Below, one piece after another: positions 1 through 6,065 of a DNA stretch of 6,860 nucleotides (positions within the stretch are counted from its first letter, which is position 1; each line of letters starts with the position of its first letter). This DNA comes from Tannerella sp. (GTDB lineage Bacteria > Bacteroidota > Bacteroidia > Bacteroidales > Tannerellaceae), in the NCBI GenBank assembly GCA_031269635.1, contig JAISYY010000289.1:1-6860 (forward strand), written 5' to 3'. The position numbers and the translations under genes were made by a program. The notes beneath the pieces were generated by a model that saw nothing but the letters and a program-made list of their open reading frames with translations, made no database searches and was not told the origin of the DNA.

Positions 1-120
1 GCATAAAGGAACATAAAAACCGTCAAACAGTTTCTTAAATTCCTTTTCATCCGATAATGAGATGCTCACTTTATCATTATATATCTTGTCTGTATTCACA
101 TCGCCGGTTTTATCATAAAC
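1..120 (-). other. Open reading frame fragment running off the left edge (unrecognised)
   Basis: Reading leftward from 120, forty codons stay open to base 1, while the other five frames are quickly interrupted. The peptide has a protein-like composition (it includes TGDVNTDKIYND and DEKEFKKLFDGFYVPL), mixing charged and aromatic residues as a real domain would. A TAA at 121-123 lies in the same frame directly upstream and there is no ATG. The only usual start codon is a GTG at 97-99, and GTG starts are uncommon in Bacteroidota. It may be the start of a gene lying mostly outside the window, a remnant with a lost N-terminus, or chance. I do not recognise the family. Confidence 0.3.
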
Positions 121-122
121 TT

Positions 123-336
123 AAAATCCCTTCCGGAAACAGTGCGCCGAACACCCTGAAACAAAATCGCAAAATTGCACAAATGCCCCGAAGAATTCCC
201 GGACGTGCGGTGAAGTGCATGCCTGTTCACCGCCAAAGGGTACAACGTATATCGTGCCTGCCGTATAAAGGGATAAACGGGAAAATTGTTCGCTGAATAT
301 GTACGTTGTTTCGGCAGTCATTTTTACAAAATTTGA
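123..336 (-). ncRNA. Candidate structured small RNA or long 5' leader
   Basis: A transcript from the promoter at 340-369 would start near 336 and run leftward. It contains a 6-bp closing stem (GCCGAA, 310-315, with TTCGGC, 146-151). Directly stacked on it is an 8-bp perfect stem (ACAACGTA, 302-309, with TACGTTGT, 242-249). That stem encloses a small hairpin (CCGT/ACGG, 261-280). A second 8-bp perfect stem follows (GCGGTGAA, 226-233, with TTCACCGC, 207-214, 11-nt loop). A short hairpin with a GGAA loop followed by TTTT (about 123-139) could end the RNA. Reading frames through the segment give unconvincing Cys/Phe/Ser-rich peptides. The size recalls 6S RNA, but the fold looks branched rather than rod-like. 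A leader for a gene beyond the left edge is the main alternative. The class is not recognised. Confidence 0.42.
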
Positions 337-339
337 TGC

Positions 340-369
340 CAAAGGTAGGAATAAAATTCAACAATTCAA
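340..369 (-). promoter_or_regulatory. Bacteroidota-type promoter reading leftward
   Basis: On the minus strand TACCTTTG (340-347) matches the Bacteroidota -7 consensus TAnnTTTG exactly. A TTG at 367-369 sits 19 bp upstream, which is the expected position for the -33 element. Transcription would begin near 336 and run away from the nuclease gene, through the putative structured RNA. This is the best-formed promoter in the window because both elements are present. Confidence 0.6.
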
Positions 370-404
370 GATTTGGTGCAATCCTATGTCGTTTCCAGTA
401 AATT

Positions 405-457
405 TGTGACAGTTTGAATTGAAAATCGACGCAGTAATAATGTGACAATTTGGATTG
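405..457. repeat. 17-bp imperfect direct repeat, two copies 36 bp apart
   Basis: TGTGACAGTTTGAATTG (405-421) and TGTGACAATTTGGATTG (441-457) agree at 15 of 17 positions. The start-to-start distance is 36 bp. Both copies are between the stop of the nuclease gene and the leftward promoter at 340-369, upstream of its -33 element. That arrangement suits paired regulator binding sites. A chance repeat or the trace of a small duplication is also possible. Confidence 0.45.
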
Positions 458-463
458 CATATT

Positions 464-1585
464 TTACCGTGCGGAGGGTAAAGGCAATGAAAAGTCTGCG
501 AAGATGGGCAGATGGTCACTGTATCCGCCTTTGTAGAATCTGCCGGCGTATTTGCGTAGCGGGGTTTGTTCGCCGCGGTTATTTTTCTTACTGAGCAGGA
601 AACTGCGGGCGAATATTTGCGGGCTGCCTTCCCGGAGGTATTTATTCCAGTTCCGGCTTATCATCATTTGGTCCAGCTGCGACCATTCGCCCTGAAACTT
701 GTGCGAGCCGTTGAAGTTCAGTTTGTCCGGATTGCCGAACAGGTTTATAAGATTGTATTTGGCTTTGGATCCTTTTGTCAGGATTTGTATGCTTTTGTCG
801 TAAGGGTTGTCGTTGAAATCGCCCATGGCAATGATGTTGGCGTCGTCGTTTATTTTAAAAATGGAGTCGCATAACCTGCGGAGGCATTTGGCGGCGTCTA
901 TGCGGTCCGGCTCCGATTCTTTCTCTCCTCCCGATCGGGACGGGAAGTGGCAGACGAAAATATCCAGTCTTTCGCCGTTAATCAATTCGCCCCATACATG
1001 CAGTATGTCCCGGGAACGCTTATTTTTGTTCGTGAATTTTATCCGTTTGGAAGAGTGTCCGAGGTATTTGAATTTGTCACGTTGATAGATCAGCGCGTTG
1101 TTTATTCCGCGAACGTCGTTTCCGGTCGTTATGCAATAGCTGTAATGTTGTTCCCGCAGGGGGGTACGATTGAGCAGATGTATTAATACGGTATCGCTTT
1201 CGATTTCACACAGGCCGCATATAGCCGGCGTGCCCCATTCCCCGATTGCACTTATCACCTGCGCGGTCTTGCGTAAGTGCCGGTAGTAGCGGCTTGGCGT
1301 CCAGCGCATGGGGCCGTCGGGCAGAAATTCGTTGTCGTTTTTATGCGGGTCGTCATACGTGTCGAAAAGATTTTCCACGTTATAGAACATGACGCGGAAA
1401 TCCTCTTGGTTTGTTTTCGTCCTGCCCCGGTCATTGTCCGTGCTGCTGTTACGGTCTTCCGTCAGGCTTTTGCCAGAAGTTTTTTTGTTTGCGCGCTTTT
1501 GCGACTGGGCGTTAGAGTCCGTACATCCCGACAGGATCAGGAGGCAGCAGGCTATAACTAACGACAGCTTATTTTTTATTTTCAT
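464..1585 (-). CDS. Endonuclease/exonuclease/phosphatase-fold lipoprotein
   Basis: This is a 373-residue secreted lipoprotein of the DNase I-like endonuclease/exonuclease/phosphatase (EEP) superfamily. Numbering from this start, a signal peptide (about 1-20) ends in a lipobox LSGC with lipidated Cys21, followed by a polar Lys/Ser/Asn-rich linker to about residue 62. The EEP motifs appear in order: YNVENLFD (68-75), CEIE (126-129, metal-binding Glu), CHFPSR (212-217), GDFND (255-259) and SDHLP (356-360, terminal Asp-His). All catalytic positions look intact, so a metal-dependent phosphodiesterase or nuclease is expected; the substrate is unknown. A longer frame starts at 1612, but the start at 1585 is preferred because GCAGGAAAAAGAGG lies immediately before it and it gives a clean signal peptide. 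It overlaps the upstream beta-helix gene by 17 nt, so the two are probably translationally coupled. Confidence 0.88.
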   Translation of the reverse strand: MKIKNKLSLVIACCLLILSGCTDSNAQSQKRANKKTSGKSLTEDRNSSTDNDRGRTKTNQEDFRVMFYNVENLFDTYDDPHKNDNEFLPDGPMRWTPSRYYRHLRKTAQVISAIGEWGTPAICGLCEIESDTVLIHLLNRTPLREQHYSYCITTGNDVRGINNALIYQRDKFKYLGHSSKRIKFTNKNKRSRDILHVWGELINGERLDIFVCHFPSRSGGEKESEPDRIDAAKCLRRLCDSIFKINDDANIIAMGDFNDNPYDKSIQILTKGSKAKYNLINLFGNPDKLNFNGSHKFQGEWSQLDQMMISRNWNKYLREGSPQIFARSFLLSKKNNRGEQTPLRKYAGRFYKGGYSDHLPIFADFSLPLPSAR

Positions 1586-3110
1586 CCTCTTTTTCCTGCG
1601 GCACATATTCATAAGCCCCTATTGATGGCCCGTTTTCGCCTGTAAGCCGGTTAACGCCCAAACGGTCGACGGGGTACTGTTCCGATATGGAGCGGTCTGC
1701 TTTTCCGATGCCGGCGGATTCCTCGTCCAATCGAAAATCAAATACAAAATCGTATTTGTCCTCTTTATTTTTCCCGCTGCTTTTTATGTATTTCGGGCTT
1801 TCGGCAAACAGGACGTTGTTGAAACGCCCGTTTTCCGTCTTTTTTGTTTTGATAACACAATGATTGAAACGGTAATTGAACTGTTCGTCATGGCCGTCGA
1901 TGAAGTTTTCGCCGGTCAGGAAACTGATTTCGCCGCTGTACAGGAGGGTTGTATCGGCCGACATATTGCCGTCGATTATGCAGTTGTCGAAATAAGCCTG
2001 CTGTAAAGGGAATGTACGCGTTTCTTGGCTGTCGTTCCTTTCGCCGGAAACGGAATCCGACAGGATAAGGCATTTTTCAAACCTGCCGGAGGCGCTGCTT
2101 GTGAAGCTGCCCGGCATATAGTTTGCCAGTGTACAGTGGGCAAACCGGTATTTCCCTCCCGCAAGCATGACGAGATGCCGGCTTGCATTGCTAAATTCCG
2201 TGTTGAATGCTTCGATGTGGCAATTTTCACTCCACAGAACGTTGCCGTTCATGTTTTTTATCTGCGAATTGTTCAGGGTCATTTTTTTCCTGTCGGGGGT
2301 CGATTTTTCAAATGTAAGTCCCGATATACCGTTCCTTATCAGTGTGTAGTTAAGTTCGTTATCAAAGCTTGAAGCACCGAAAAACAACCCGTCCCACTGC
2401 GCAGGTATGTTATCATAAGAGATTAAAAAGGAGTAATGATTGAGCCTGTCTCCGCGGAAAACGACCGGATTATCTTGTGTGCCGTTCGCTTTTATCGTGC
2501 CGTCAATTAACCATTTAGCCCTGTTATGCATATAAAAAGAGGCGCCCTGTTCGATGTTGACGGTTACTCCTTCCGGTATCATGATGCTGTCGTAAACGAG
2601 ATAAGGCCTTTCTGCCGTAAGCGTCGTGTTATTGGCAAAAGTCGTTCCTCCTTTCAAAATATGCGCGTTTTGCCCGTATGCTTCGAGCAGGACGGATTGA
2701 GTGACTCCGTTTGTGATGAACACAATCGAATCGTATATGACAAACGGGGTATTTTCGTCGTTGGGGTCGACCGTCACTTCGACCATTACATAAAGGCTGT
2801 CTTTTTTCCAGATCGGTATGTCGTCGAACAAATCACCTTTGCGTCCGTCAATATTTATCCTGAAGTTACTCCTTGATCCGCCGGCCAGTACTATTTTGTG
2901 AATTTTTAGCGCCTCTTCGTTCTTATTATAAATCATAAAATAGCCTGTCGTGGAGCCGACCGTCGTAAATACCGTATCGAATGATACGGTATCCGTCGAA
3001 AATGAAAGCAGATGATTGGGACTCACGGAGTAATTATTCATATCGTTACATCCCGCCAGCATCGCTATTATCAGACCTGTCGCCCATGTTATGAAGCTGT
3101 TTTTGTGCAT
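1569..3110 (-). CDS. Right-handed beta-helix lipoprotein with N-terminal Ig-like domain
   Basis: This 513-residue protein is probably anchored in the outer membrane. The signal peptide ends in lipobox LAGC with lipidated Cys21. Residues about 35-147 resemble an Ig-like beta-sandwich (DTVSFDTVFTTVGST, followed by alternating strands). Residues about 165-440 look like a parallel beta-helix: repeated short strands with N-rich turns, such as MTLNNSQIKNMNGN, FNTEFSNAS and YFDNCIIDGN. The C-terminus DRLGVNRLTGENGPSIGAYEY (482-502) resembles the choice-of-anchor Q ending seen in secreted beta-helix proteins. No polysaccharide-lyase catalytic residues could be identified, so binding or scaffolding is as likely as catalysis. 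It starts 64 bp after pepD; no exact TAnnTTTG box was found in that gap, so read-through from pepD is likely. Its 3' end overlaps the nuclease gene. Confidence 0.82.
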   Translation of the reverse strand: MHKNSFITWATGLIIAMLAGCNDMNNYSVSPNHLLSFSTDTVSFDTVFTTVGSTTGYFMIYNKNEEALKIHKIVLAGGSRSNFRINIDGRKGDLFDDIPIWKKDSLYVMVEVTVDPNDENTPFVIYDSIVFITNGVTQSVLLEAYGQNAHILKGGTTFANNTTLTAERPYLVYDSIMIPEGVTVNIEQGASFYMHNRAKWLIDGTIKANGTQDNPVVFRGDRLNHYSFLISYDNIPAQWDGLFFGASSFDNELNYTLIRNGISGLTFEKSTPDRKKMTLNNSQIKNMNGNVLWSENCHIEAFNTEFSNASRHLVMLAGGKYRFAHCTLANYMPGSFTSSASGRFEKCLILSDSVSGERNDSQETRTFPLQQAYFDNCIIDGNMSADTTLLYSGEISFLTGENFIDGHDEQFNYRFNHCVIKTKKTENGRFNNVLFAESPKYIKSSGKNKEDKYDFVFDFRLDEESAGIGKADRSISEQYPVDRLGVNRLTGENGPSIGAYEYVPQEKEDENKK

Positions 3111-3174
3111 GCAAATTCAAATTTGTGACCTGAACATAAAACGGGTATATCTGCAAATTATTGTATATTGCGGA

Positions 3175-4623
3175 CTATACGTTCCGGAGGATGTCGAGGA
3201 GGTGTCTCCACCACAGGCCGACCGTTTTGATTTCTATGCGTTCGTCCGGCGAGTGGACGTTGCGCAGCGTAGGGCCGAAGGAAATCATATCCAGGTTCGG
3301 ATATTTTTCCAGGAACAGTCCACATTCCAGGCCGGCGTGTATGGCCGTTATCAACGCTTCCTTATTGAACAGTCTGCGGTAACTTTCCTGTGCGATGCGG
3401 AGAATTTCCGAATCGGGGTTCGGCTTCCAGCCCGGATAACCGTCGTTGTGCCCGACGTTAGCTCCCGCAAGTCGGAATACGGCGGCGACCTGGTCTGCTA
3501 TCGCAATTTTTTCGGATTCGGTAGAGCTTCGCTGGCTTGTTCCGACGGTGATTTCCGTTGAACCGGTCATTTTTACCGAAGCGAGATTGGTGGATGTTTC
3601 CACAAGGCCTTCTATGTCATGGCTCATGTTGACGACGCCATGCGGACAGGCAAGCAATGAACAGATAAGTTTCTTTTTCAGTGCGTCGGGCAAGCGCGTT
3701 TCGGGCTTGCCGGTTGTTTCCATAAGGAGGCGTACGTTGGGGTCAACGCTTTTCAGTTCGTTTTCAATGTCGGCGGCAAAATGGTTGAGCATGACGCGCA
3801 CGTTCTCACGAATTTCGGATGACAGGCCGATTACCGCATACGCTTCGCGCGGTATTGCGTTGTGAAGATTTCCTCCTTCGACAGCGGCAAGCGTGAAAGG
3901 ATAATTTTCCTGCAGCTGATATAAGAAACGGGCAAGAATCTTGTTTGCATTGCCAAGTCTTTTATGAATATCACCTCCCGAATGGCCGCCGTTAAGGCCG
4001 GTCACCGTTATGCGGAAATACTGTTCGGAGGCCGTCGCCGGTTCCGCTTCGTACGTGAATGTGGCAATCGTTCCCTTACCGCCGGCACATCCGATGAAAA
4101 TCTGTCCCTCGTCTTCGCTGTCTAAATTGAGCAGGATGCGTCCCGTCATGAAACCGTCTTCCAGCGCGCCGGCGCCTGTCAATCCTGTTTCTTCGTCGAC
4201 GGTGAACAAACATTCGACAGGCCCGTGTTCTATGTCATCGGAAGTTATAACGGCCAGCGCCGCCGCTAACCCGATTCCGTTATCGGCGCCCAGCGTAGTG
4301 CCTTCGGCGCGTAACCATTCGCCGTCTATGACGGTTTGGATCGGGTCGTTATCAAAATCATGCCGGACATGGCTGTTTTTTTCGCACACCATATCCAGGT
4401 GAGCCTGCAGGATGACCGTCGGACGGTTTTCATATCCCTTTGTCGCCGGTTTGGACAACAGCAGGTTTCCAACCCGGTCTTTTTTTACGGCAATTTTATG
4501 TTTGGCGGCGATATCCTCCATATACGTTATAATTCTACCTTCTTTTTTAGACGGACGAGGTACCTGTGTAATCTCGTGGAAATAATTCCATACTGTTTTT
4601 GGTTCTAATTCTTTGATAGTCAT
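3175..4623 (-). CDS. pepD: Aminoacyl-histidine dipeptidase (PepD, M20 family)
   Basis: This is a cytosolic di-zinc dipeptidase that cleaves dipeptides such as Xaa-His (carnosine-type) for amino acid recovery. Its 482 residues match the usual PepD length. All M20 metal ligands are visible: H75 in HLDMV, bridging D114 in GADNG, E145 in DEET, D168 in LDSED and H457 in NVHSPDER. The catalytic pair is D77 and E144. The spacing fits characterised Vibrio PepD, where the ligands are each about five residues later. The lid or dimerisation domain fits the middle part (about 190-390, with GHSGGD and an N-A-IPREA stretch). No signal peptide is seen. An exact -7 box (TATTTTTG) lies 47-54 nt upstream of the ATG. 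It is the first gene of the leftward cluster and has no evident functional link to the two lipoproteins that follow. Confidence 0.95.
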   Translation of the reverse strand: MTIKELEPKTVWNYFHEITQVPRPSKKEGRIITYMEDIAAKHKIAVKKDRVGNLLLSKPATKGYENRPTVILQAHLDMVCEKNSHVRHDFDNDPIQTVIDGEWLRAEGTTLGADNGIGLAAALAVITSDDIEHGPVECLFTVDEETGLTGAGALEDGFMTGRILLNLDSEDEGQIFIGCAGGKGTIATFTYEAEPATASEQYFRITVTGLNGGHSGGDIHKRLGNANKILARFLYQLQENYPFTLAAVEGGNLHNAIPREAYAVIGLSSEIRENVRVMLNHFAADIENELKSVDPNVRLLMETTGKPETRLPDALKKKLICSLLACPHGVVNMSHDIEGLVETSTNLASVKMTGSTEITVGTSQRSSTESEKIAIADQVAAVFRLAGANVGHNDGYPGWKPNPDSEILRIAQESYRRLFNKEALITAIHAGLECGLFLEKYPNLDMISFGPTLRNVHSPDERIEIKTVGLWWRHLLDILRNV

Positions 4624-4669
4624 GTTTTCTTAAATTTTATAGTGAAAGATGTCAATTGTTAAATTTGTG

Positions 4670-4677
4670 CAAAAATA
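4670..4677 (-). promoter_or_regulatory. -7 box of the pepD promoter
   Basis: On the minus strand the sequence is TATTTTTG, an exact TAnnTTTG match. Transcription would start about 40 nt upstream of the pepD ATG at 4623. No clear TTG -33 element was found at 19-21 bp spacing, so this is weaker than the leftward promoter at 340-369. Confidence 0.5.
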
Positions 4678-4742
4678 CGGGTTTTGTAGGAAAAATGATA
4701 AATTATTCGCTCTAAAATTATCGTACATTCTATTTAAACACT

Positions 4743-4750
4743 TATCTTTG
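4743..4750 (+). promoter_or_regulatory. -7 box for the membrane protein / OmpH pair
   Basis: TATCTTTG matches TAnnTTTG exactly, 21 bp before the ATG at 4772, giving a 5' leader of only about 15-20 nt. The -33 region (around 4720) is AT-rich with no clear TTG. It faces away from the pepD promoter 65 bp to its left, so the two share one regulatory region. Confidence 0.55.
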
Positions 4751-4771
4751 CGTCCACAAATATAAGAACAA

Positions 4772-4987
4772 ATGCTTAAAGTTGTAGTCTTAAGTGTAAT
4801 AATTATTCTTATTTGTTGCGTCATGCTATGTATAAGAATGATAATTAAGAAGGATGGGCGGTTTCCAAATACGCATGTAGAGGGGAATCCCGTATTGAGA
4901 AAGAAGGGAATCAAATGCGTCCGGGCTCAGGATTTTGAAGCCGGACGTCGGATGAATCTTTTCGAACGTTTACAGAAGGATGTTTGA
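4772..4987 (+). CDS. Small single-pass membrane protein (conserved type, function unknown)
   Basis: This 71-residue protein has a hydrophobic N-terminal helix (about 2-24, very rich in Val/Ile/Leu/Cys) followed by positive residues (RMIIKKDGR). The positive-inside rule would place the roughly 45-residue polar tail in the cytoplasm. The tail contains GRFPNTHVEGNPVLRKKGI and a basic C-terminus. The pattern is familiar from small Bacteroidales proteins encoded beside OmpH-like genes, but that is recollection rather than a search result. It has its own -7 box and ends 20 bp before the preferred OmpH start, so the two genes should be co-transcribed. The function is unknown; an accessory role in envelope assembly is inferred only from the neighbour. 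Confidence 0.75.
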   Translation: MLKVVVLSVIIILICCVMLCIRMIIKKDGRFPNTHVEGNPVLRKKGIKCVRAQDFEAGRRMNLFERLQKDV

Positions 4988-5007
4988 AAATTAATTATAA
5001 CACGGAT

Positions 5008-5628
5008 ATGAAAGAAAAGATACATTATGTGATTGAAGCGGTACTTGCTGTTGCCGTAATTATTTTGTTTGTTTTACAGTTTTCGGATAAGAAGAAATCG
5101 GCGCCTGTGGCAGTGGCAAGTAACAGTTCTGCGGCGGAAAGTCCGATGCCGATTGCATTTATTGACGTTGATTCGCTTATGTCGAACTATATTTATTCGA
5201 TTGACCTGAATGAACAGATTACGAAGAAATTTGAAAATTCGCGTGCGAACCTGACGGAGAAACTTCGCAAACTGCAATCCGAAGCGGCTGATTTTCAACG
5301 TAAAGTTGATACCGGTTCATTTTTATCGCGGGAAAGACTTGAGGCGGAGCAACAACGCCTGATGAAAAAAGATCAGGACTTGCAGGAGTTGCAGGCGCAG
5401 ATGTCGCAGGAACTGGGCGAAGAACAGTTGCGTATGAATGTGGAGTTGCGCAAGACTATCATATCGCAGTTGCGGGAATTTAATAAAGGCAAAGGATATC
5501 AGATTGTTTACGGGAAAATGAATGATAACATCCTGTATGCTGATGAGGCGTATGATATTACCGGGGAAGTGATTGAATATCTGAACAGGCAGTATGCCTC
5601 GTCTCCTTCGGCAAAGACGGACGAATAA
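5008..5628 (+). CDS. OmpH/Skp family membrane-anchored periplasmic chaperone-like protein
   Basis: Skp/OmpH proteins hold unfolded outer-membrane proteins in the periplasm. In these 206 residues an N-terminal hydrophobic helix (about 8-24) is followed by FSDKKK without an obvious cleavage site, so it is probably an inner-membrane anchor. A Ser/Ala/Pro linker leads to the OmpH core: the strand PIAFIDVDSLMSNY (48-61), a long charged coiled coil (about 65-160) and a closing strand with helix (YQIVYGKMNDNILYADEAYDITGEVIEYLN, in two parts around 164-193). An in-frame TTG at 4984 overlaps the TGA of the upstream gene, but the ATG at 5008 is chosen because it starts directly at the membrane helix, as is usual in the family. 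Its length is normal for the family. It is the second gene of a plus-strand operon. Confidence 0.88.
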   Translation: MKEKIHYVIEAVLAVAVIILFVLQFSDKKKSAPVAVASNSSAAESPMPIAFIDVDSLMSNYIYSIDLNEQITKKFENSRANLTEKLRKLQSEAADFQRKVDTGSFLSRERLEAEQQRLMKKDQDLQELQAQMSQELGEEQLRMNVELRKTIISQLREFNKGKGYQIVYGKMNDNILYADEAYDITGEVIEYLNRQYASSPSAKTDE

Positions 5629-5782
5629 ACTTCGTCATAAAGGAGCGAAAGACGGCCCGTTTCAAAGAGGTGCGTTCGAAACGCTTTCTCCGAATGGGTT
5701 ATGAATGGCAGATAATGGCGTTCGCATAAAAACACGTTGGGAATCACACAACAGCCTTGTCTATTTGGTTGATATGATCGTA

Positions 5783-5819
5783 AATGGTTGCAAGTTTACA
5801 ATAGTAGCTTGCAACCATT
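5783..5819. terminator. Strong hairpin between convergent genes, possible bidirectional terminator
   Basis: AATGGTTGCAAG (5783-5794) is perfectly complementary to CTTGCAACCATT (5808-5819). The 12-bp stem can gain a G-T and a T-A pair inside, leaving a 9-nt loop. It lies 155 bp after the OmpH stop and 247 bp beyond the RRM stop. No run of T follows on either strand, so intrinsic termination is uncertain. A transcript-end stabiliser or a site bound as DNA is the alternative. Confidence 0.4.
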
Positions 5820-5828
5820 AGTATGTCA

Positions 5829-5855
5829 GGAAAATAGTCGTAGCACACATTTTCC
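5829..5855. repeat. Short inverted repeat
   Basis: GGAAAAT (5829-5835) and ATTTTCC (5849-5855) form a 7-bp perfect stem with a 13-nt loop, 9 bp after the stronger hairpin. It is AT-rich and could arise by chance, but it adds to the density of hairpins in this gap. Confidence 0.3.
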
Positions 5856-5964
5856 GTTCTTTCGACCGATAGGAGTATTTGTGTATTTCGCCGATAGACA
5901 GGCGTTTGCCTCCATGCATGTAGTGTTTAGTTCATTCCGTGTACTCGCACGGCGGCATGCGTTT

Positions 5965-6017
5965 CGTCATTACGAAAGCGCAGCCCGAAACAATCCGGGC
6001 CGGATTTCGTAATGACG
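5965..6017. repeat. REP-like palindromic element
   Basis: CGTCATTACGAAA (5965-5977) and TTTCGTAATGACG (6005-6017) form a 13-bp perfect stem. A nested 5-bp stem (GCCCG, 5983-5987, with CGGGC, 5996-6000) caps it. The left arm can also fold on itself (TTTCGT-CATT-ACGAAA). The string GTCATT, CGAA, then a CAATCC block resembles dispersed REP-type palindromes of the CGTCATTGCGA...GCAATCC kind found in many bacterial genomes, with substitutions. It lies 48 bp past the RRM stop and could also act in 3'-end formation, although no T run follows. Membership of a dispersed family is inferred. Confidence 0.5.
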
Positions 6018-6065
6018 GGAAATCAGGCTATTGAAACAACTTCCCTATATGATAATCGTTACGAT

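Larger units (their letters stand above)
5629..6065. other. 437-bp convergent intergenic region without a gene
   Basis: No convincing coding sequence was found on either strand; the frames present either overlap the OmpH gene antisense or have implausible composition. No TAnnTTTG box was seen. The content is structural: a minor hairpin near 5672-5684 (GCGTT-CGA-AACGC followed by TTTCT, a weak candidate OmpH terminator), the 12-bp stem at 5783-5819, the 7-bp stem at 5829-5855 and the REP-like palindrome at 5965-6017. This is long for a gap between convergent genes. Confidence 0.6.

Noticed and set aside
57..296. 79-residue plus-strand frame
   Set aside because: The composition (many Arg, Cys, Pro, His) is typical of antisense or non-coding frames, and it runs opposite the well-supported promoter and RNA.
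121..342. 73-residue minus-strand frame (or 66 residues from the ATG at 321)
   Set aside because: Its first ATG lies inside the -7 box, the peptide is rich in Cys and Phe with no domain-like pattern, and strong RNA stems run through it. A small peptide cannot be fully excluded.
405..457. Possible CRISPR remnant, because the repeat spacing is 36 bp
   Set aside because: There are only two copies of 17 bp with two mismatches, no full-length repeat and no cas genes.
463..482. TTTACC/GGTAAA inverted repeat over the nuclease stop codon as a terminator
   Set aside because: The stem is 6 bp and AT-rich, overlaps the coding end, and is followed by ATAT, not a T run.
1586..1612. Earlier start for the nuclease lipoprotein
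   Set aside because: It adds MNMCRRKKR before a complete signal peptide, and the ribosome binding site fits the ATG at 1585.
2025..2372. 115-residue plus-strand frame antisense to the beta-helix gene
   Set aside because: It is a shadow of a well-supported coding gene with no domain-like features or promoter.
3163..3180. GTATA/TATAC inverted repeat at the pepD stop codon
   Set aside because: It is a 5-bp all-AT-type stem with no T run, too weak to call a terminator.
4984..5007. TTG start for the OmpH gene overlapping the upstream TGA
   Set aside because: TTG starts are rare here, and the ATG at 5008 begins the protein at its membrane helix as in the family.
5788..6012. 74-residue plus-strand frame in the convergent gap
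   Set aside because: It runs through three hairpins, has an Arg/Phe/Ser-rich non-protein-like composition and lacks a promoter or ribosome binding site.
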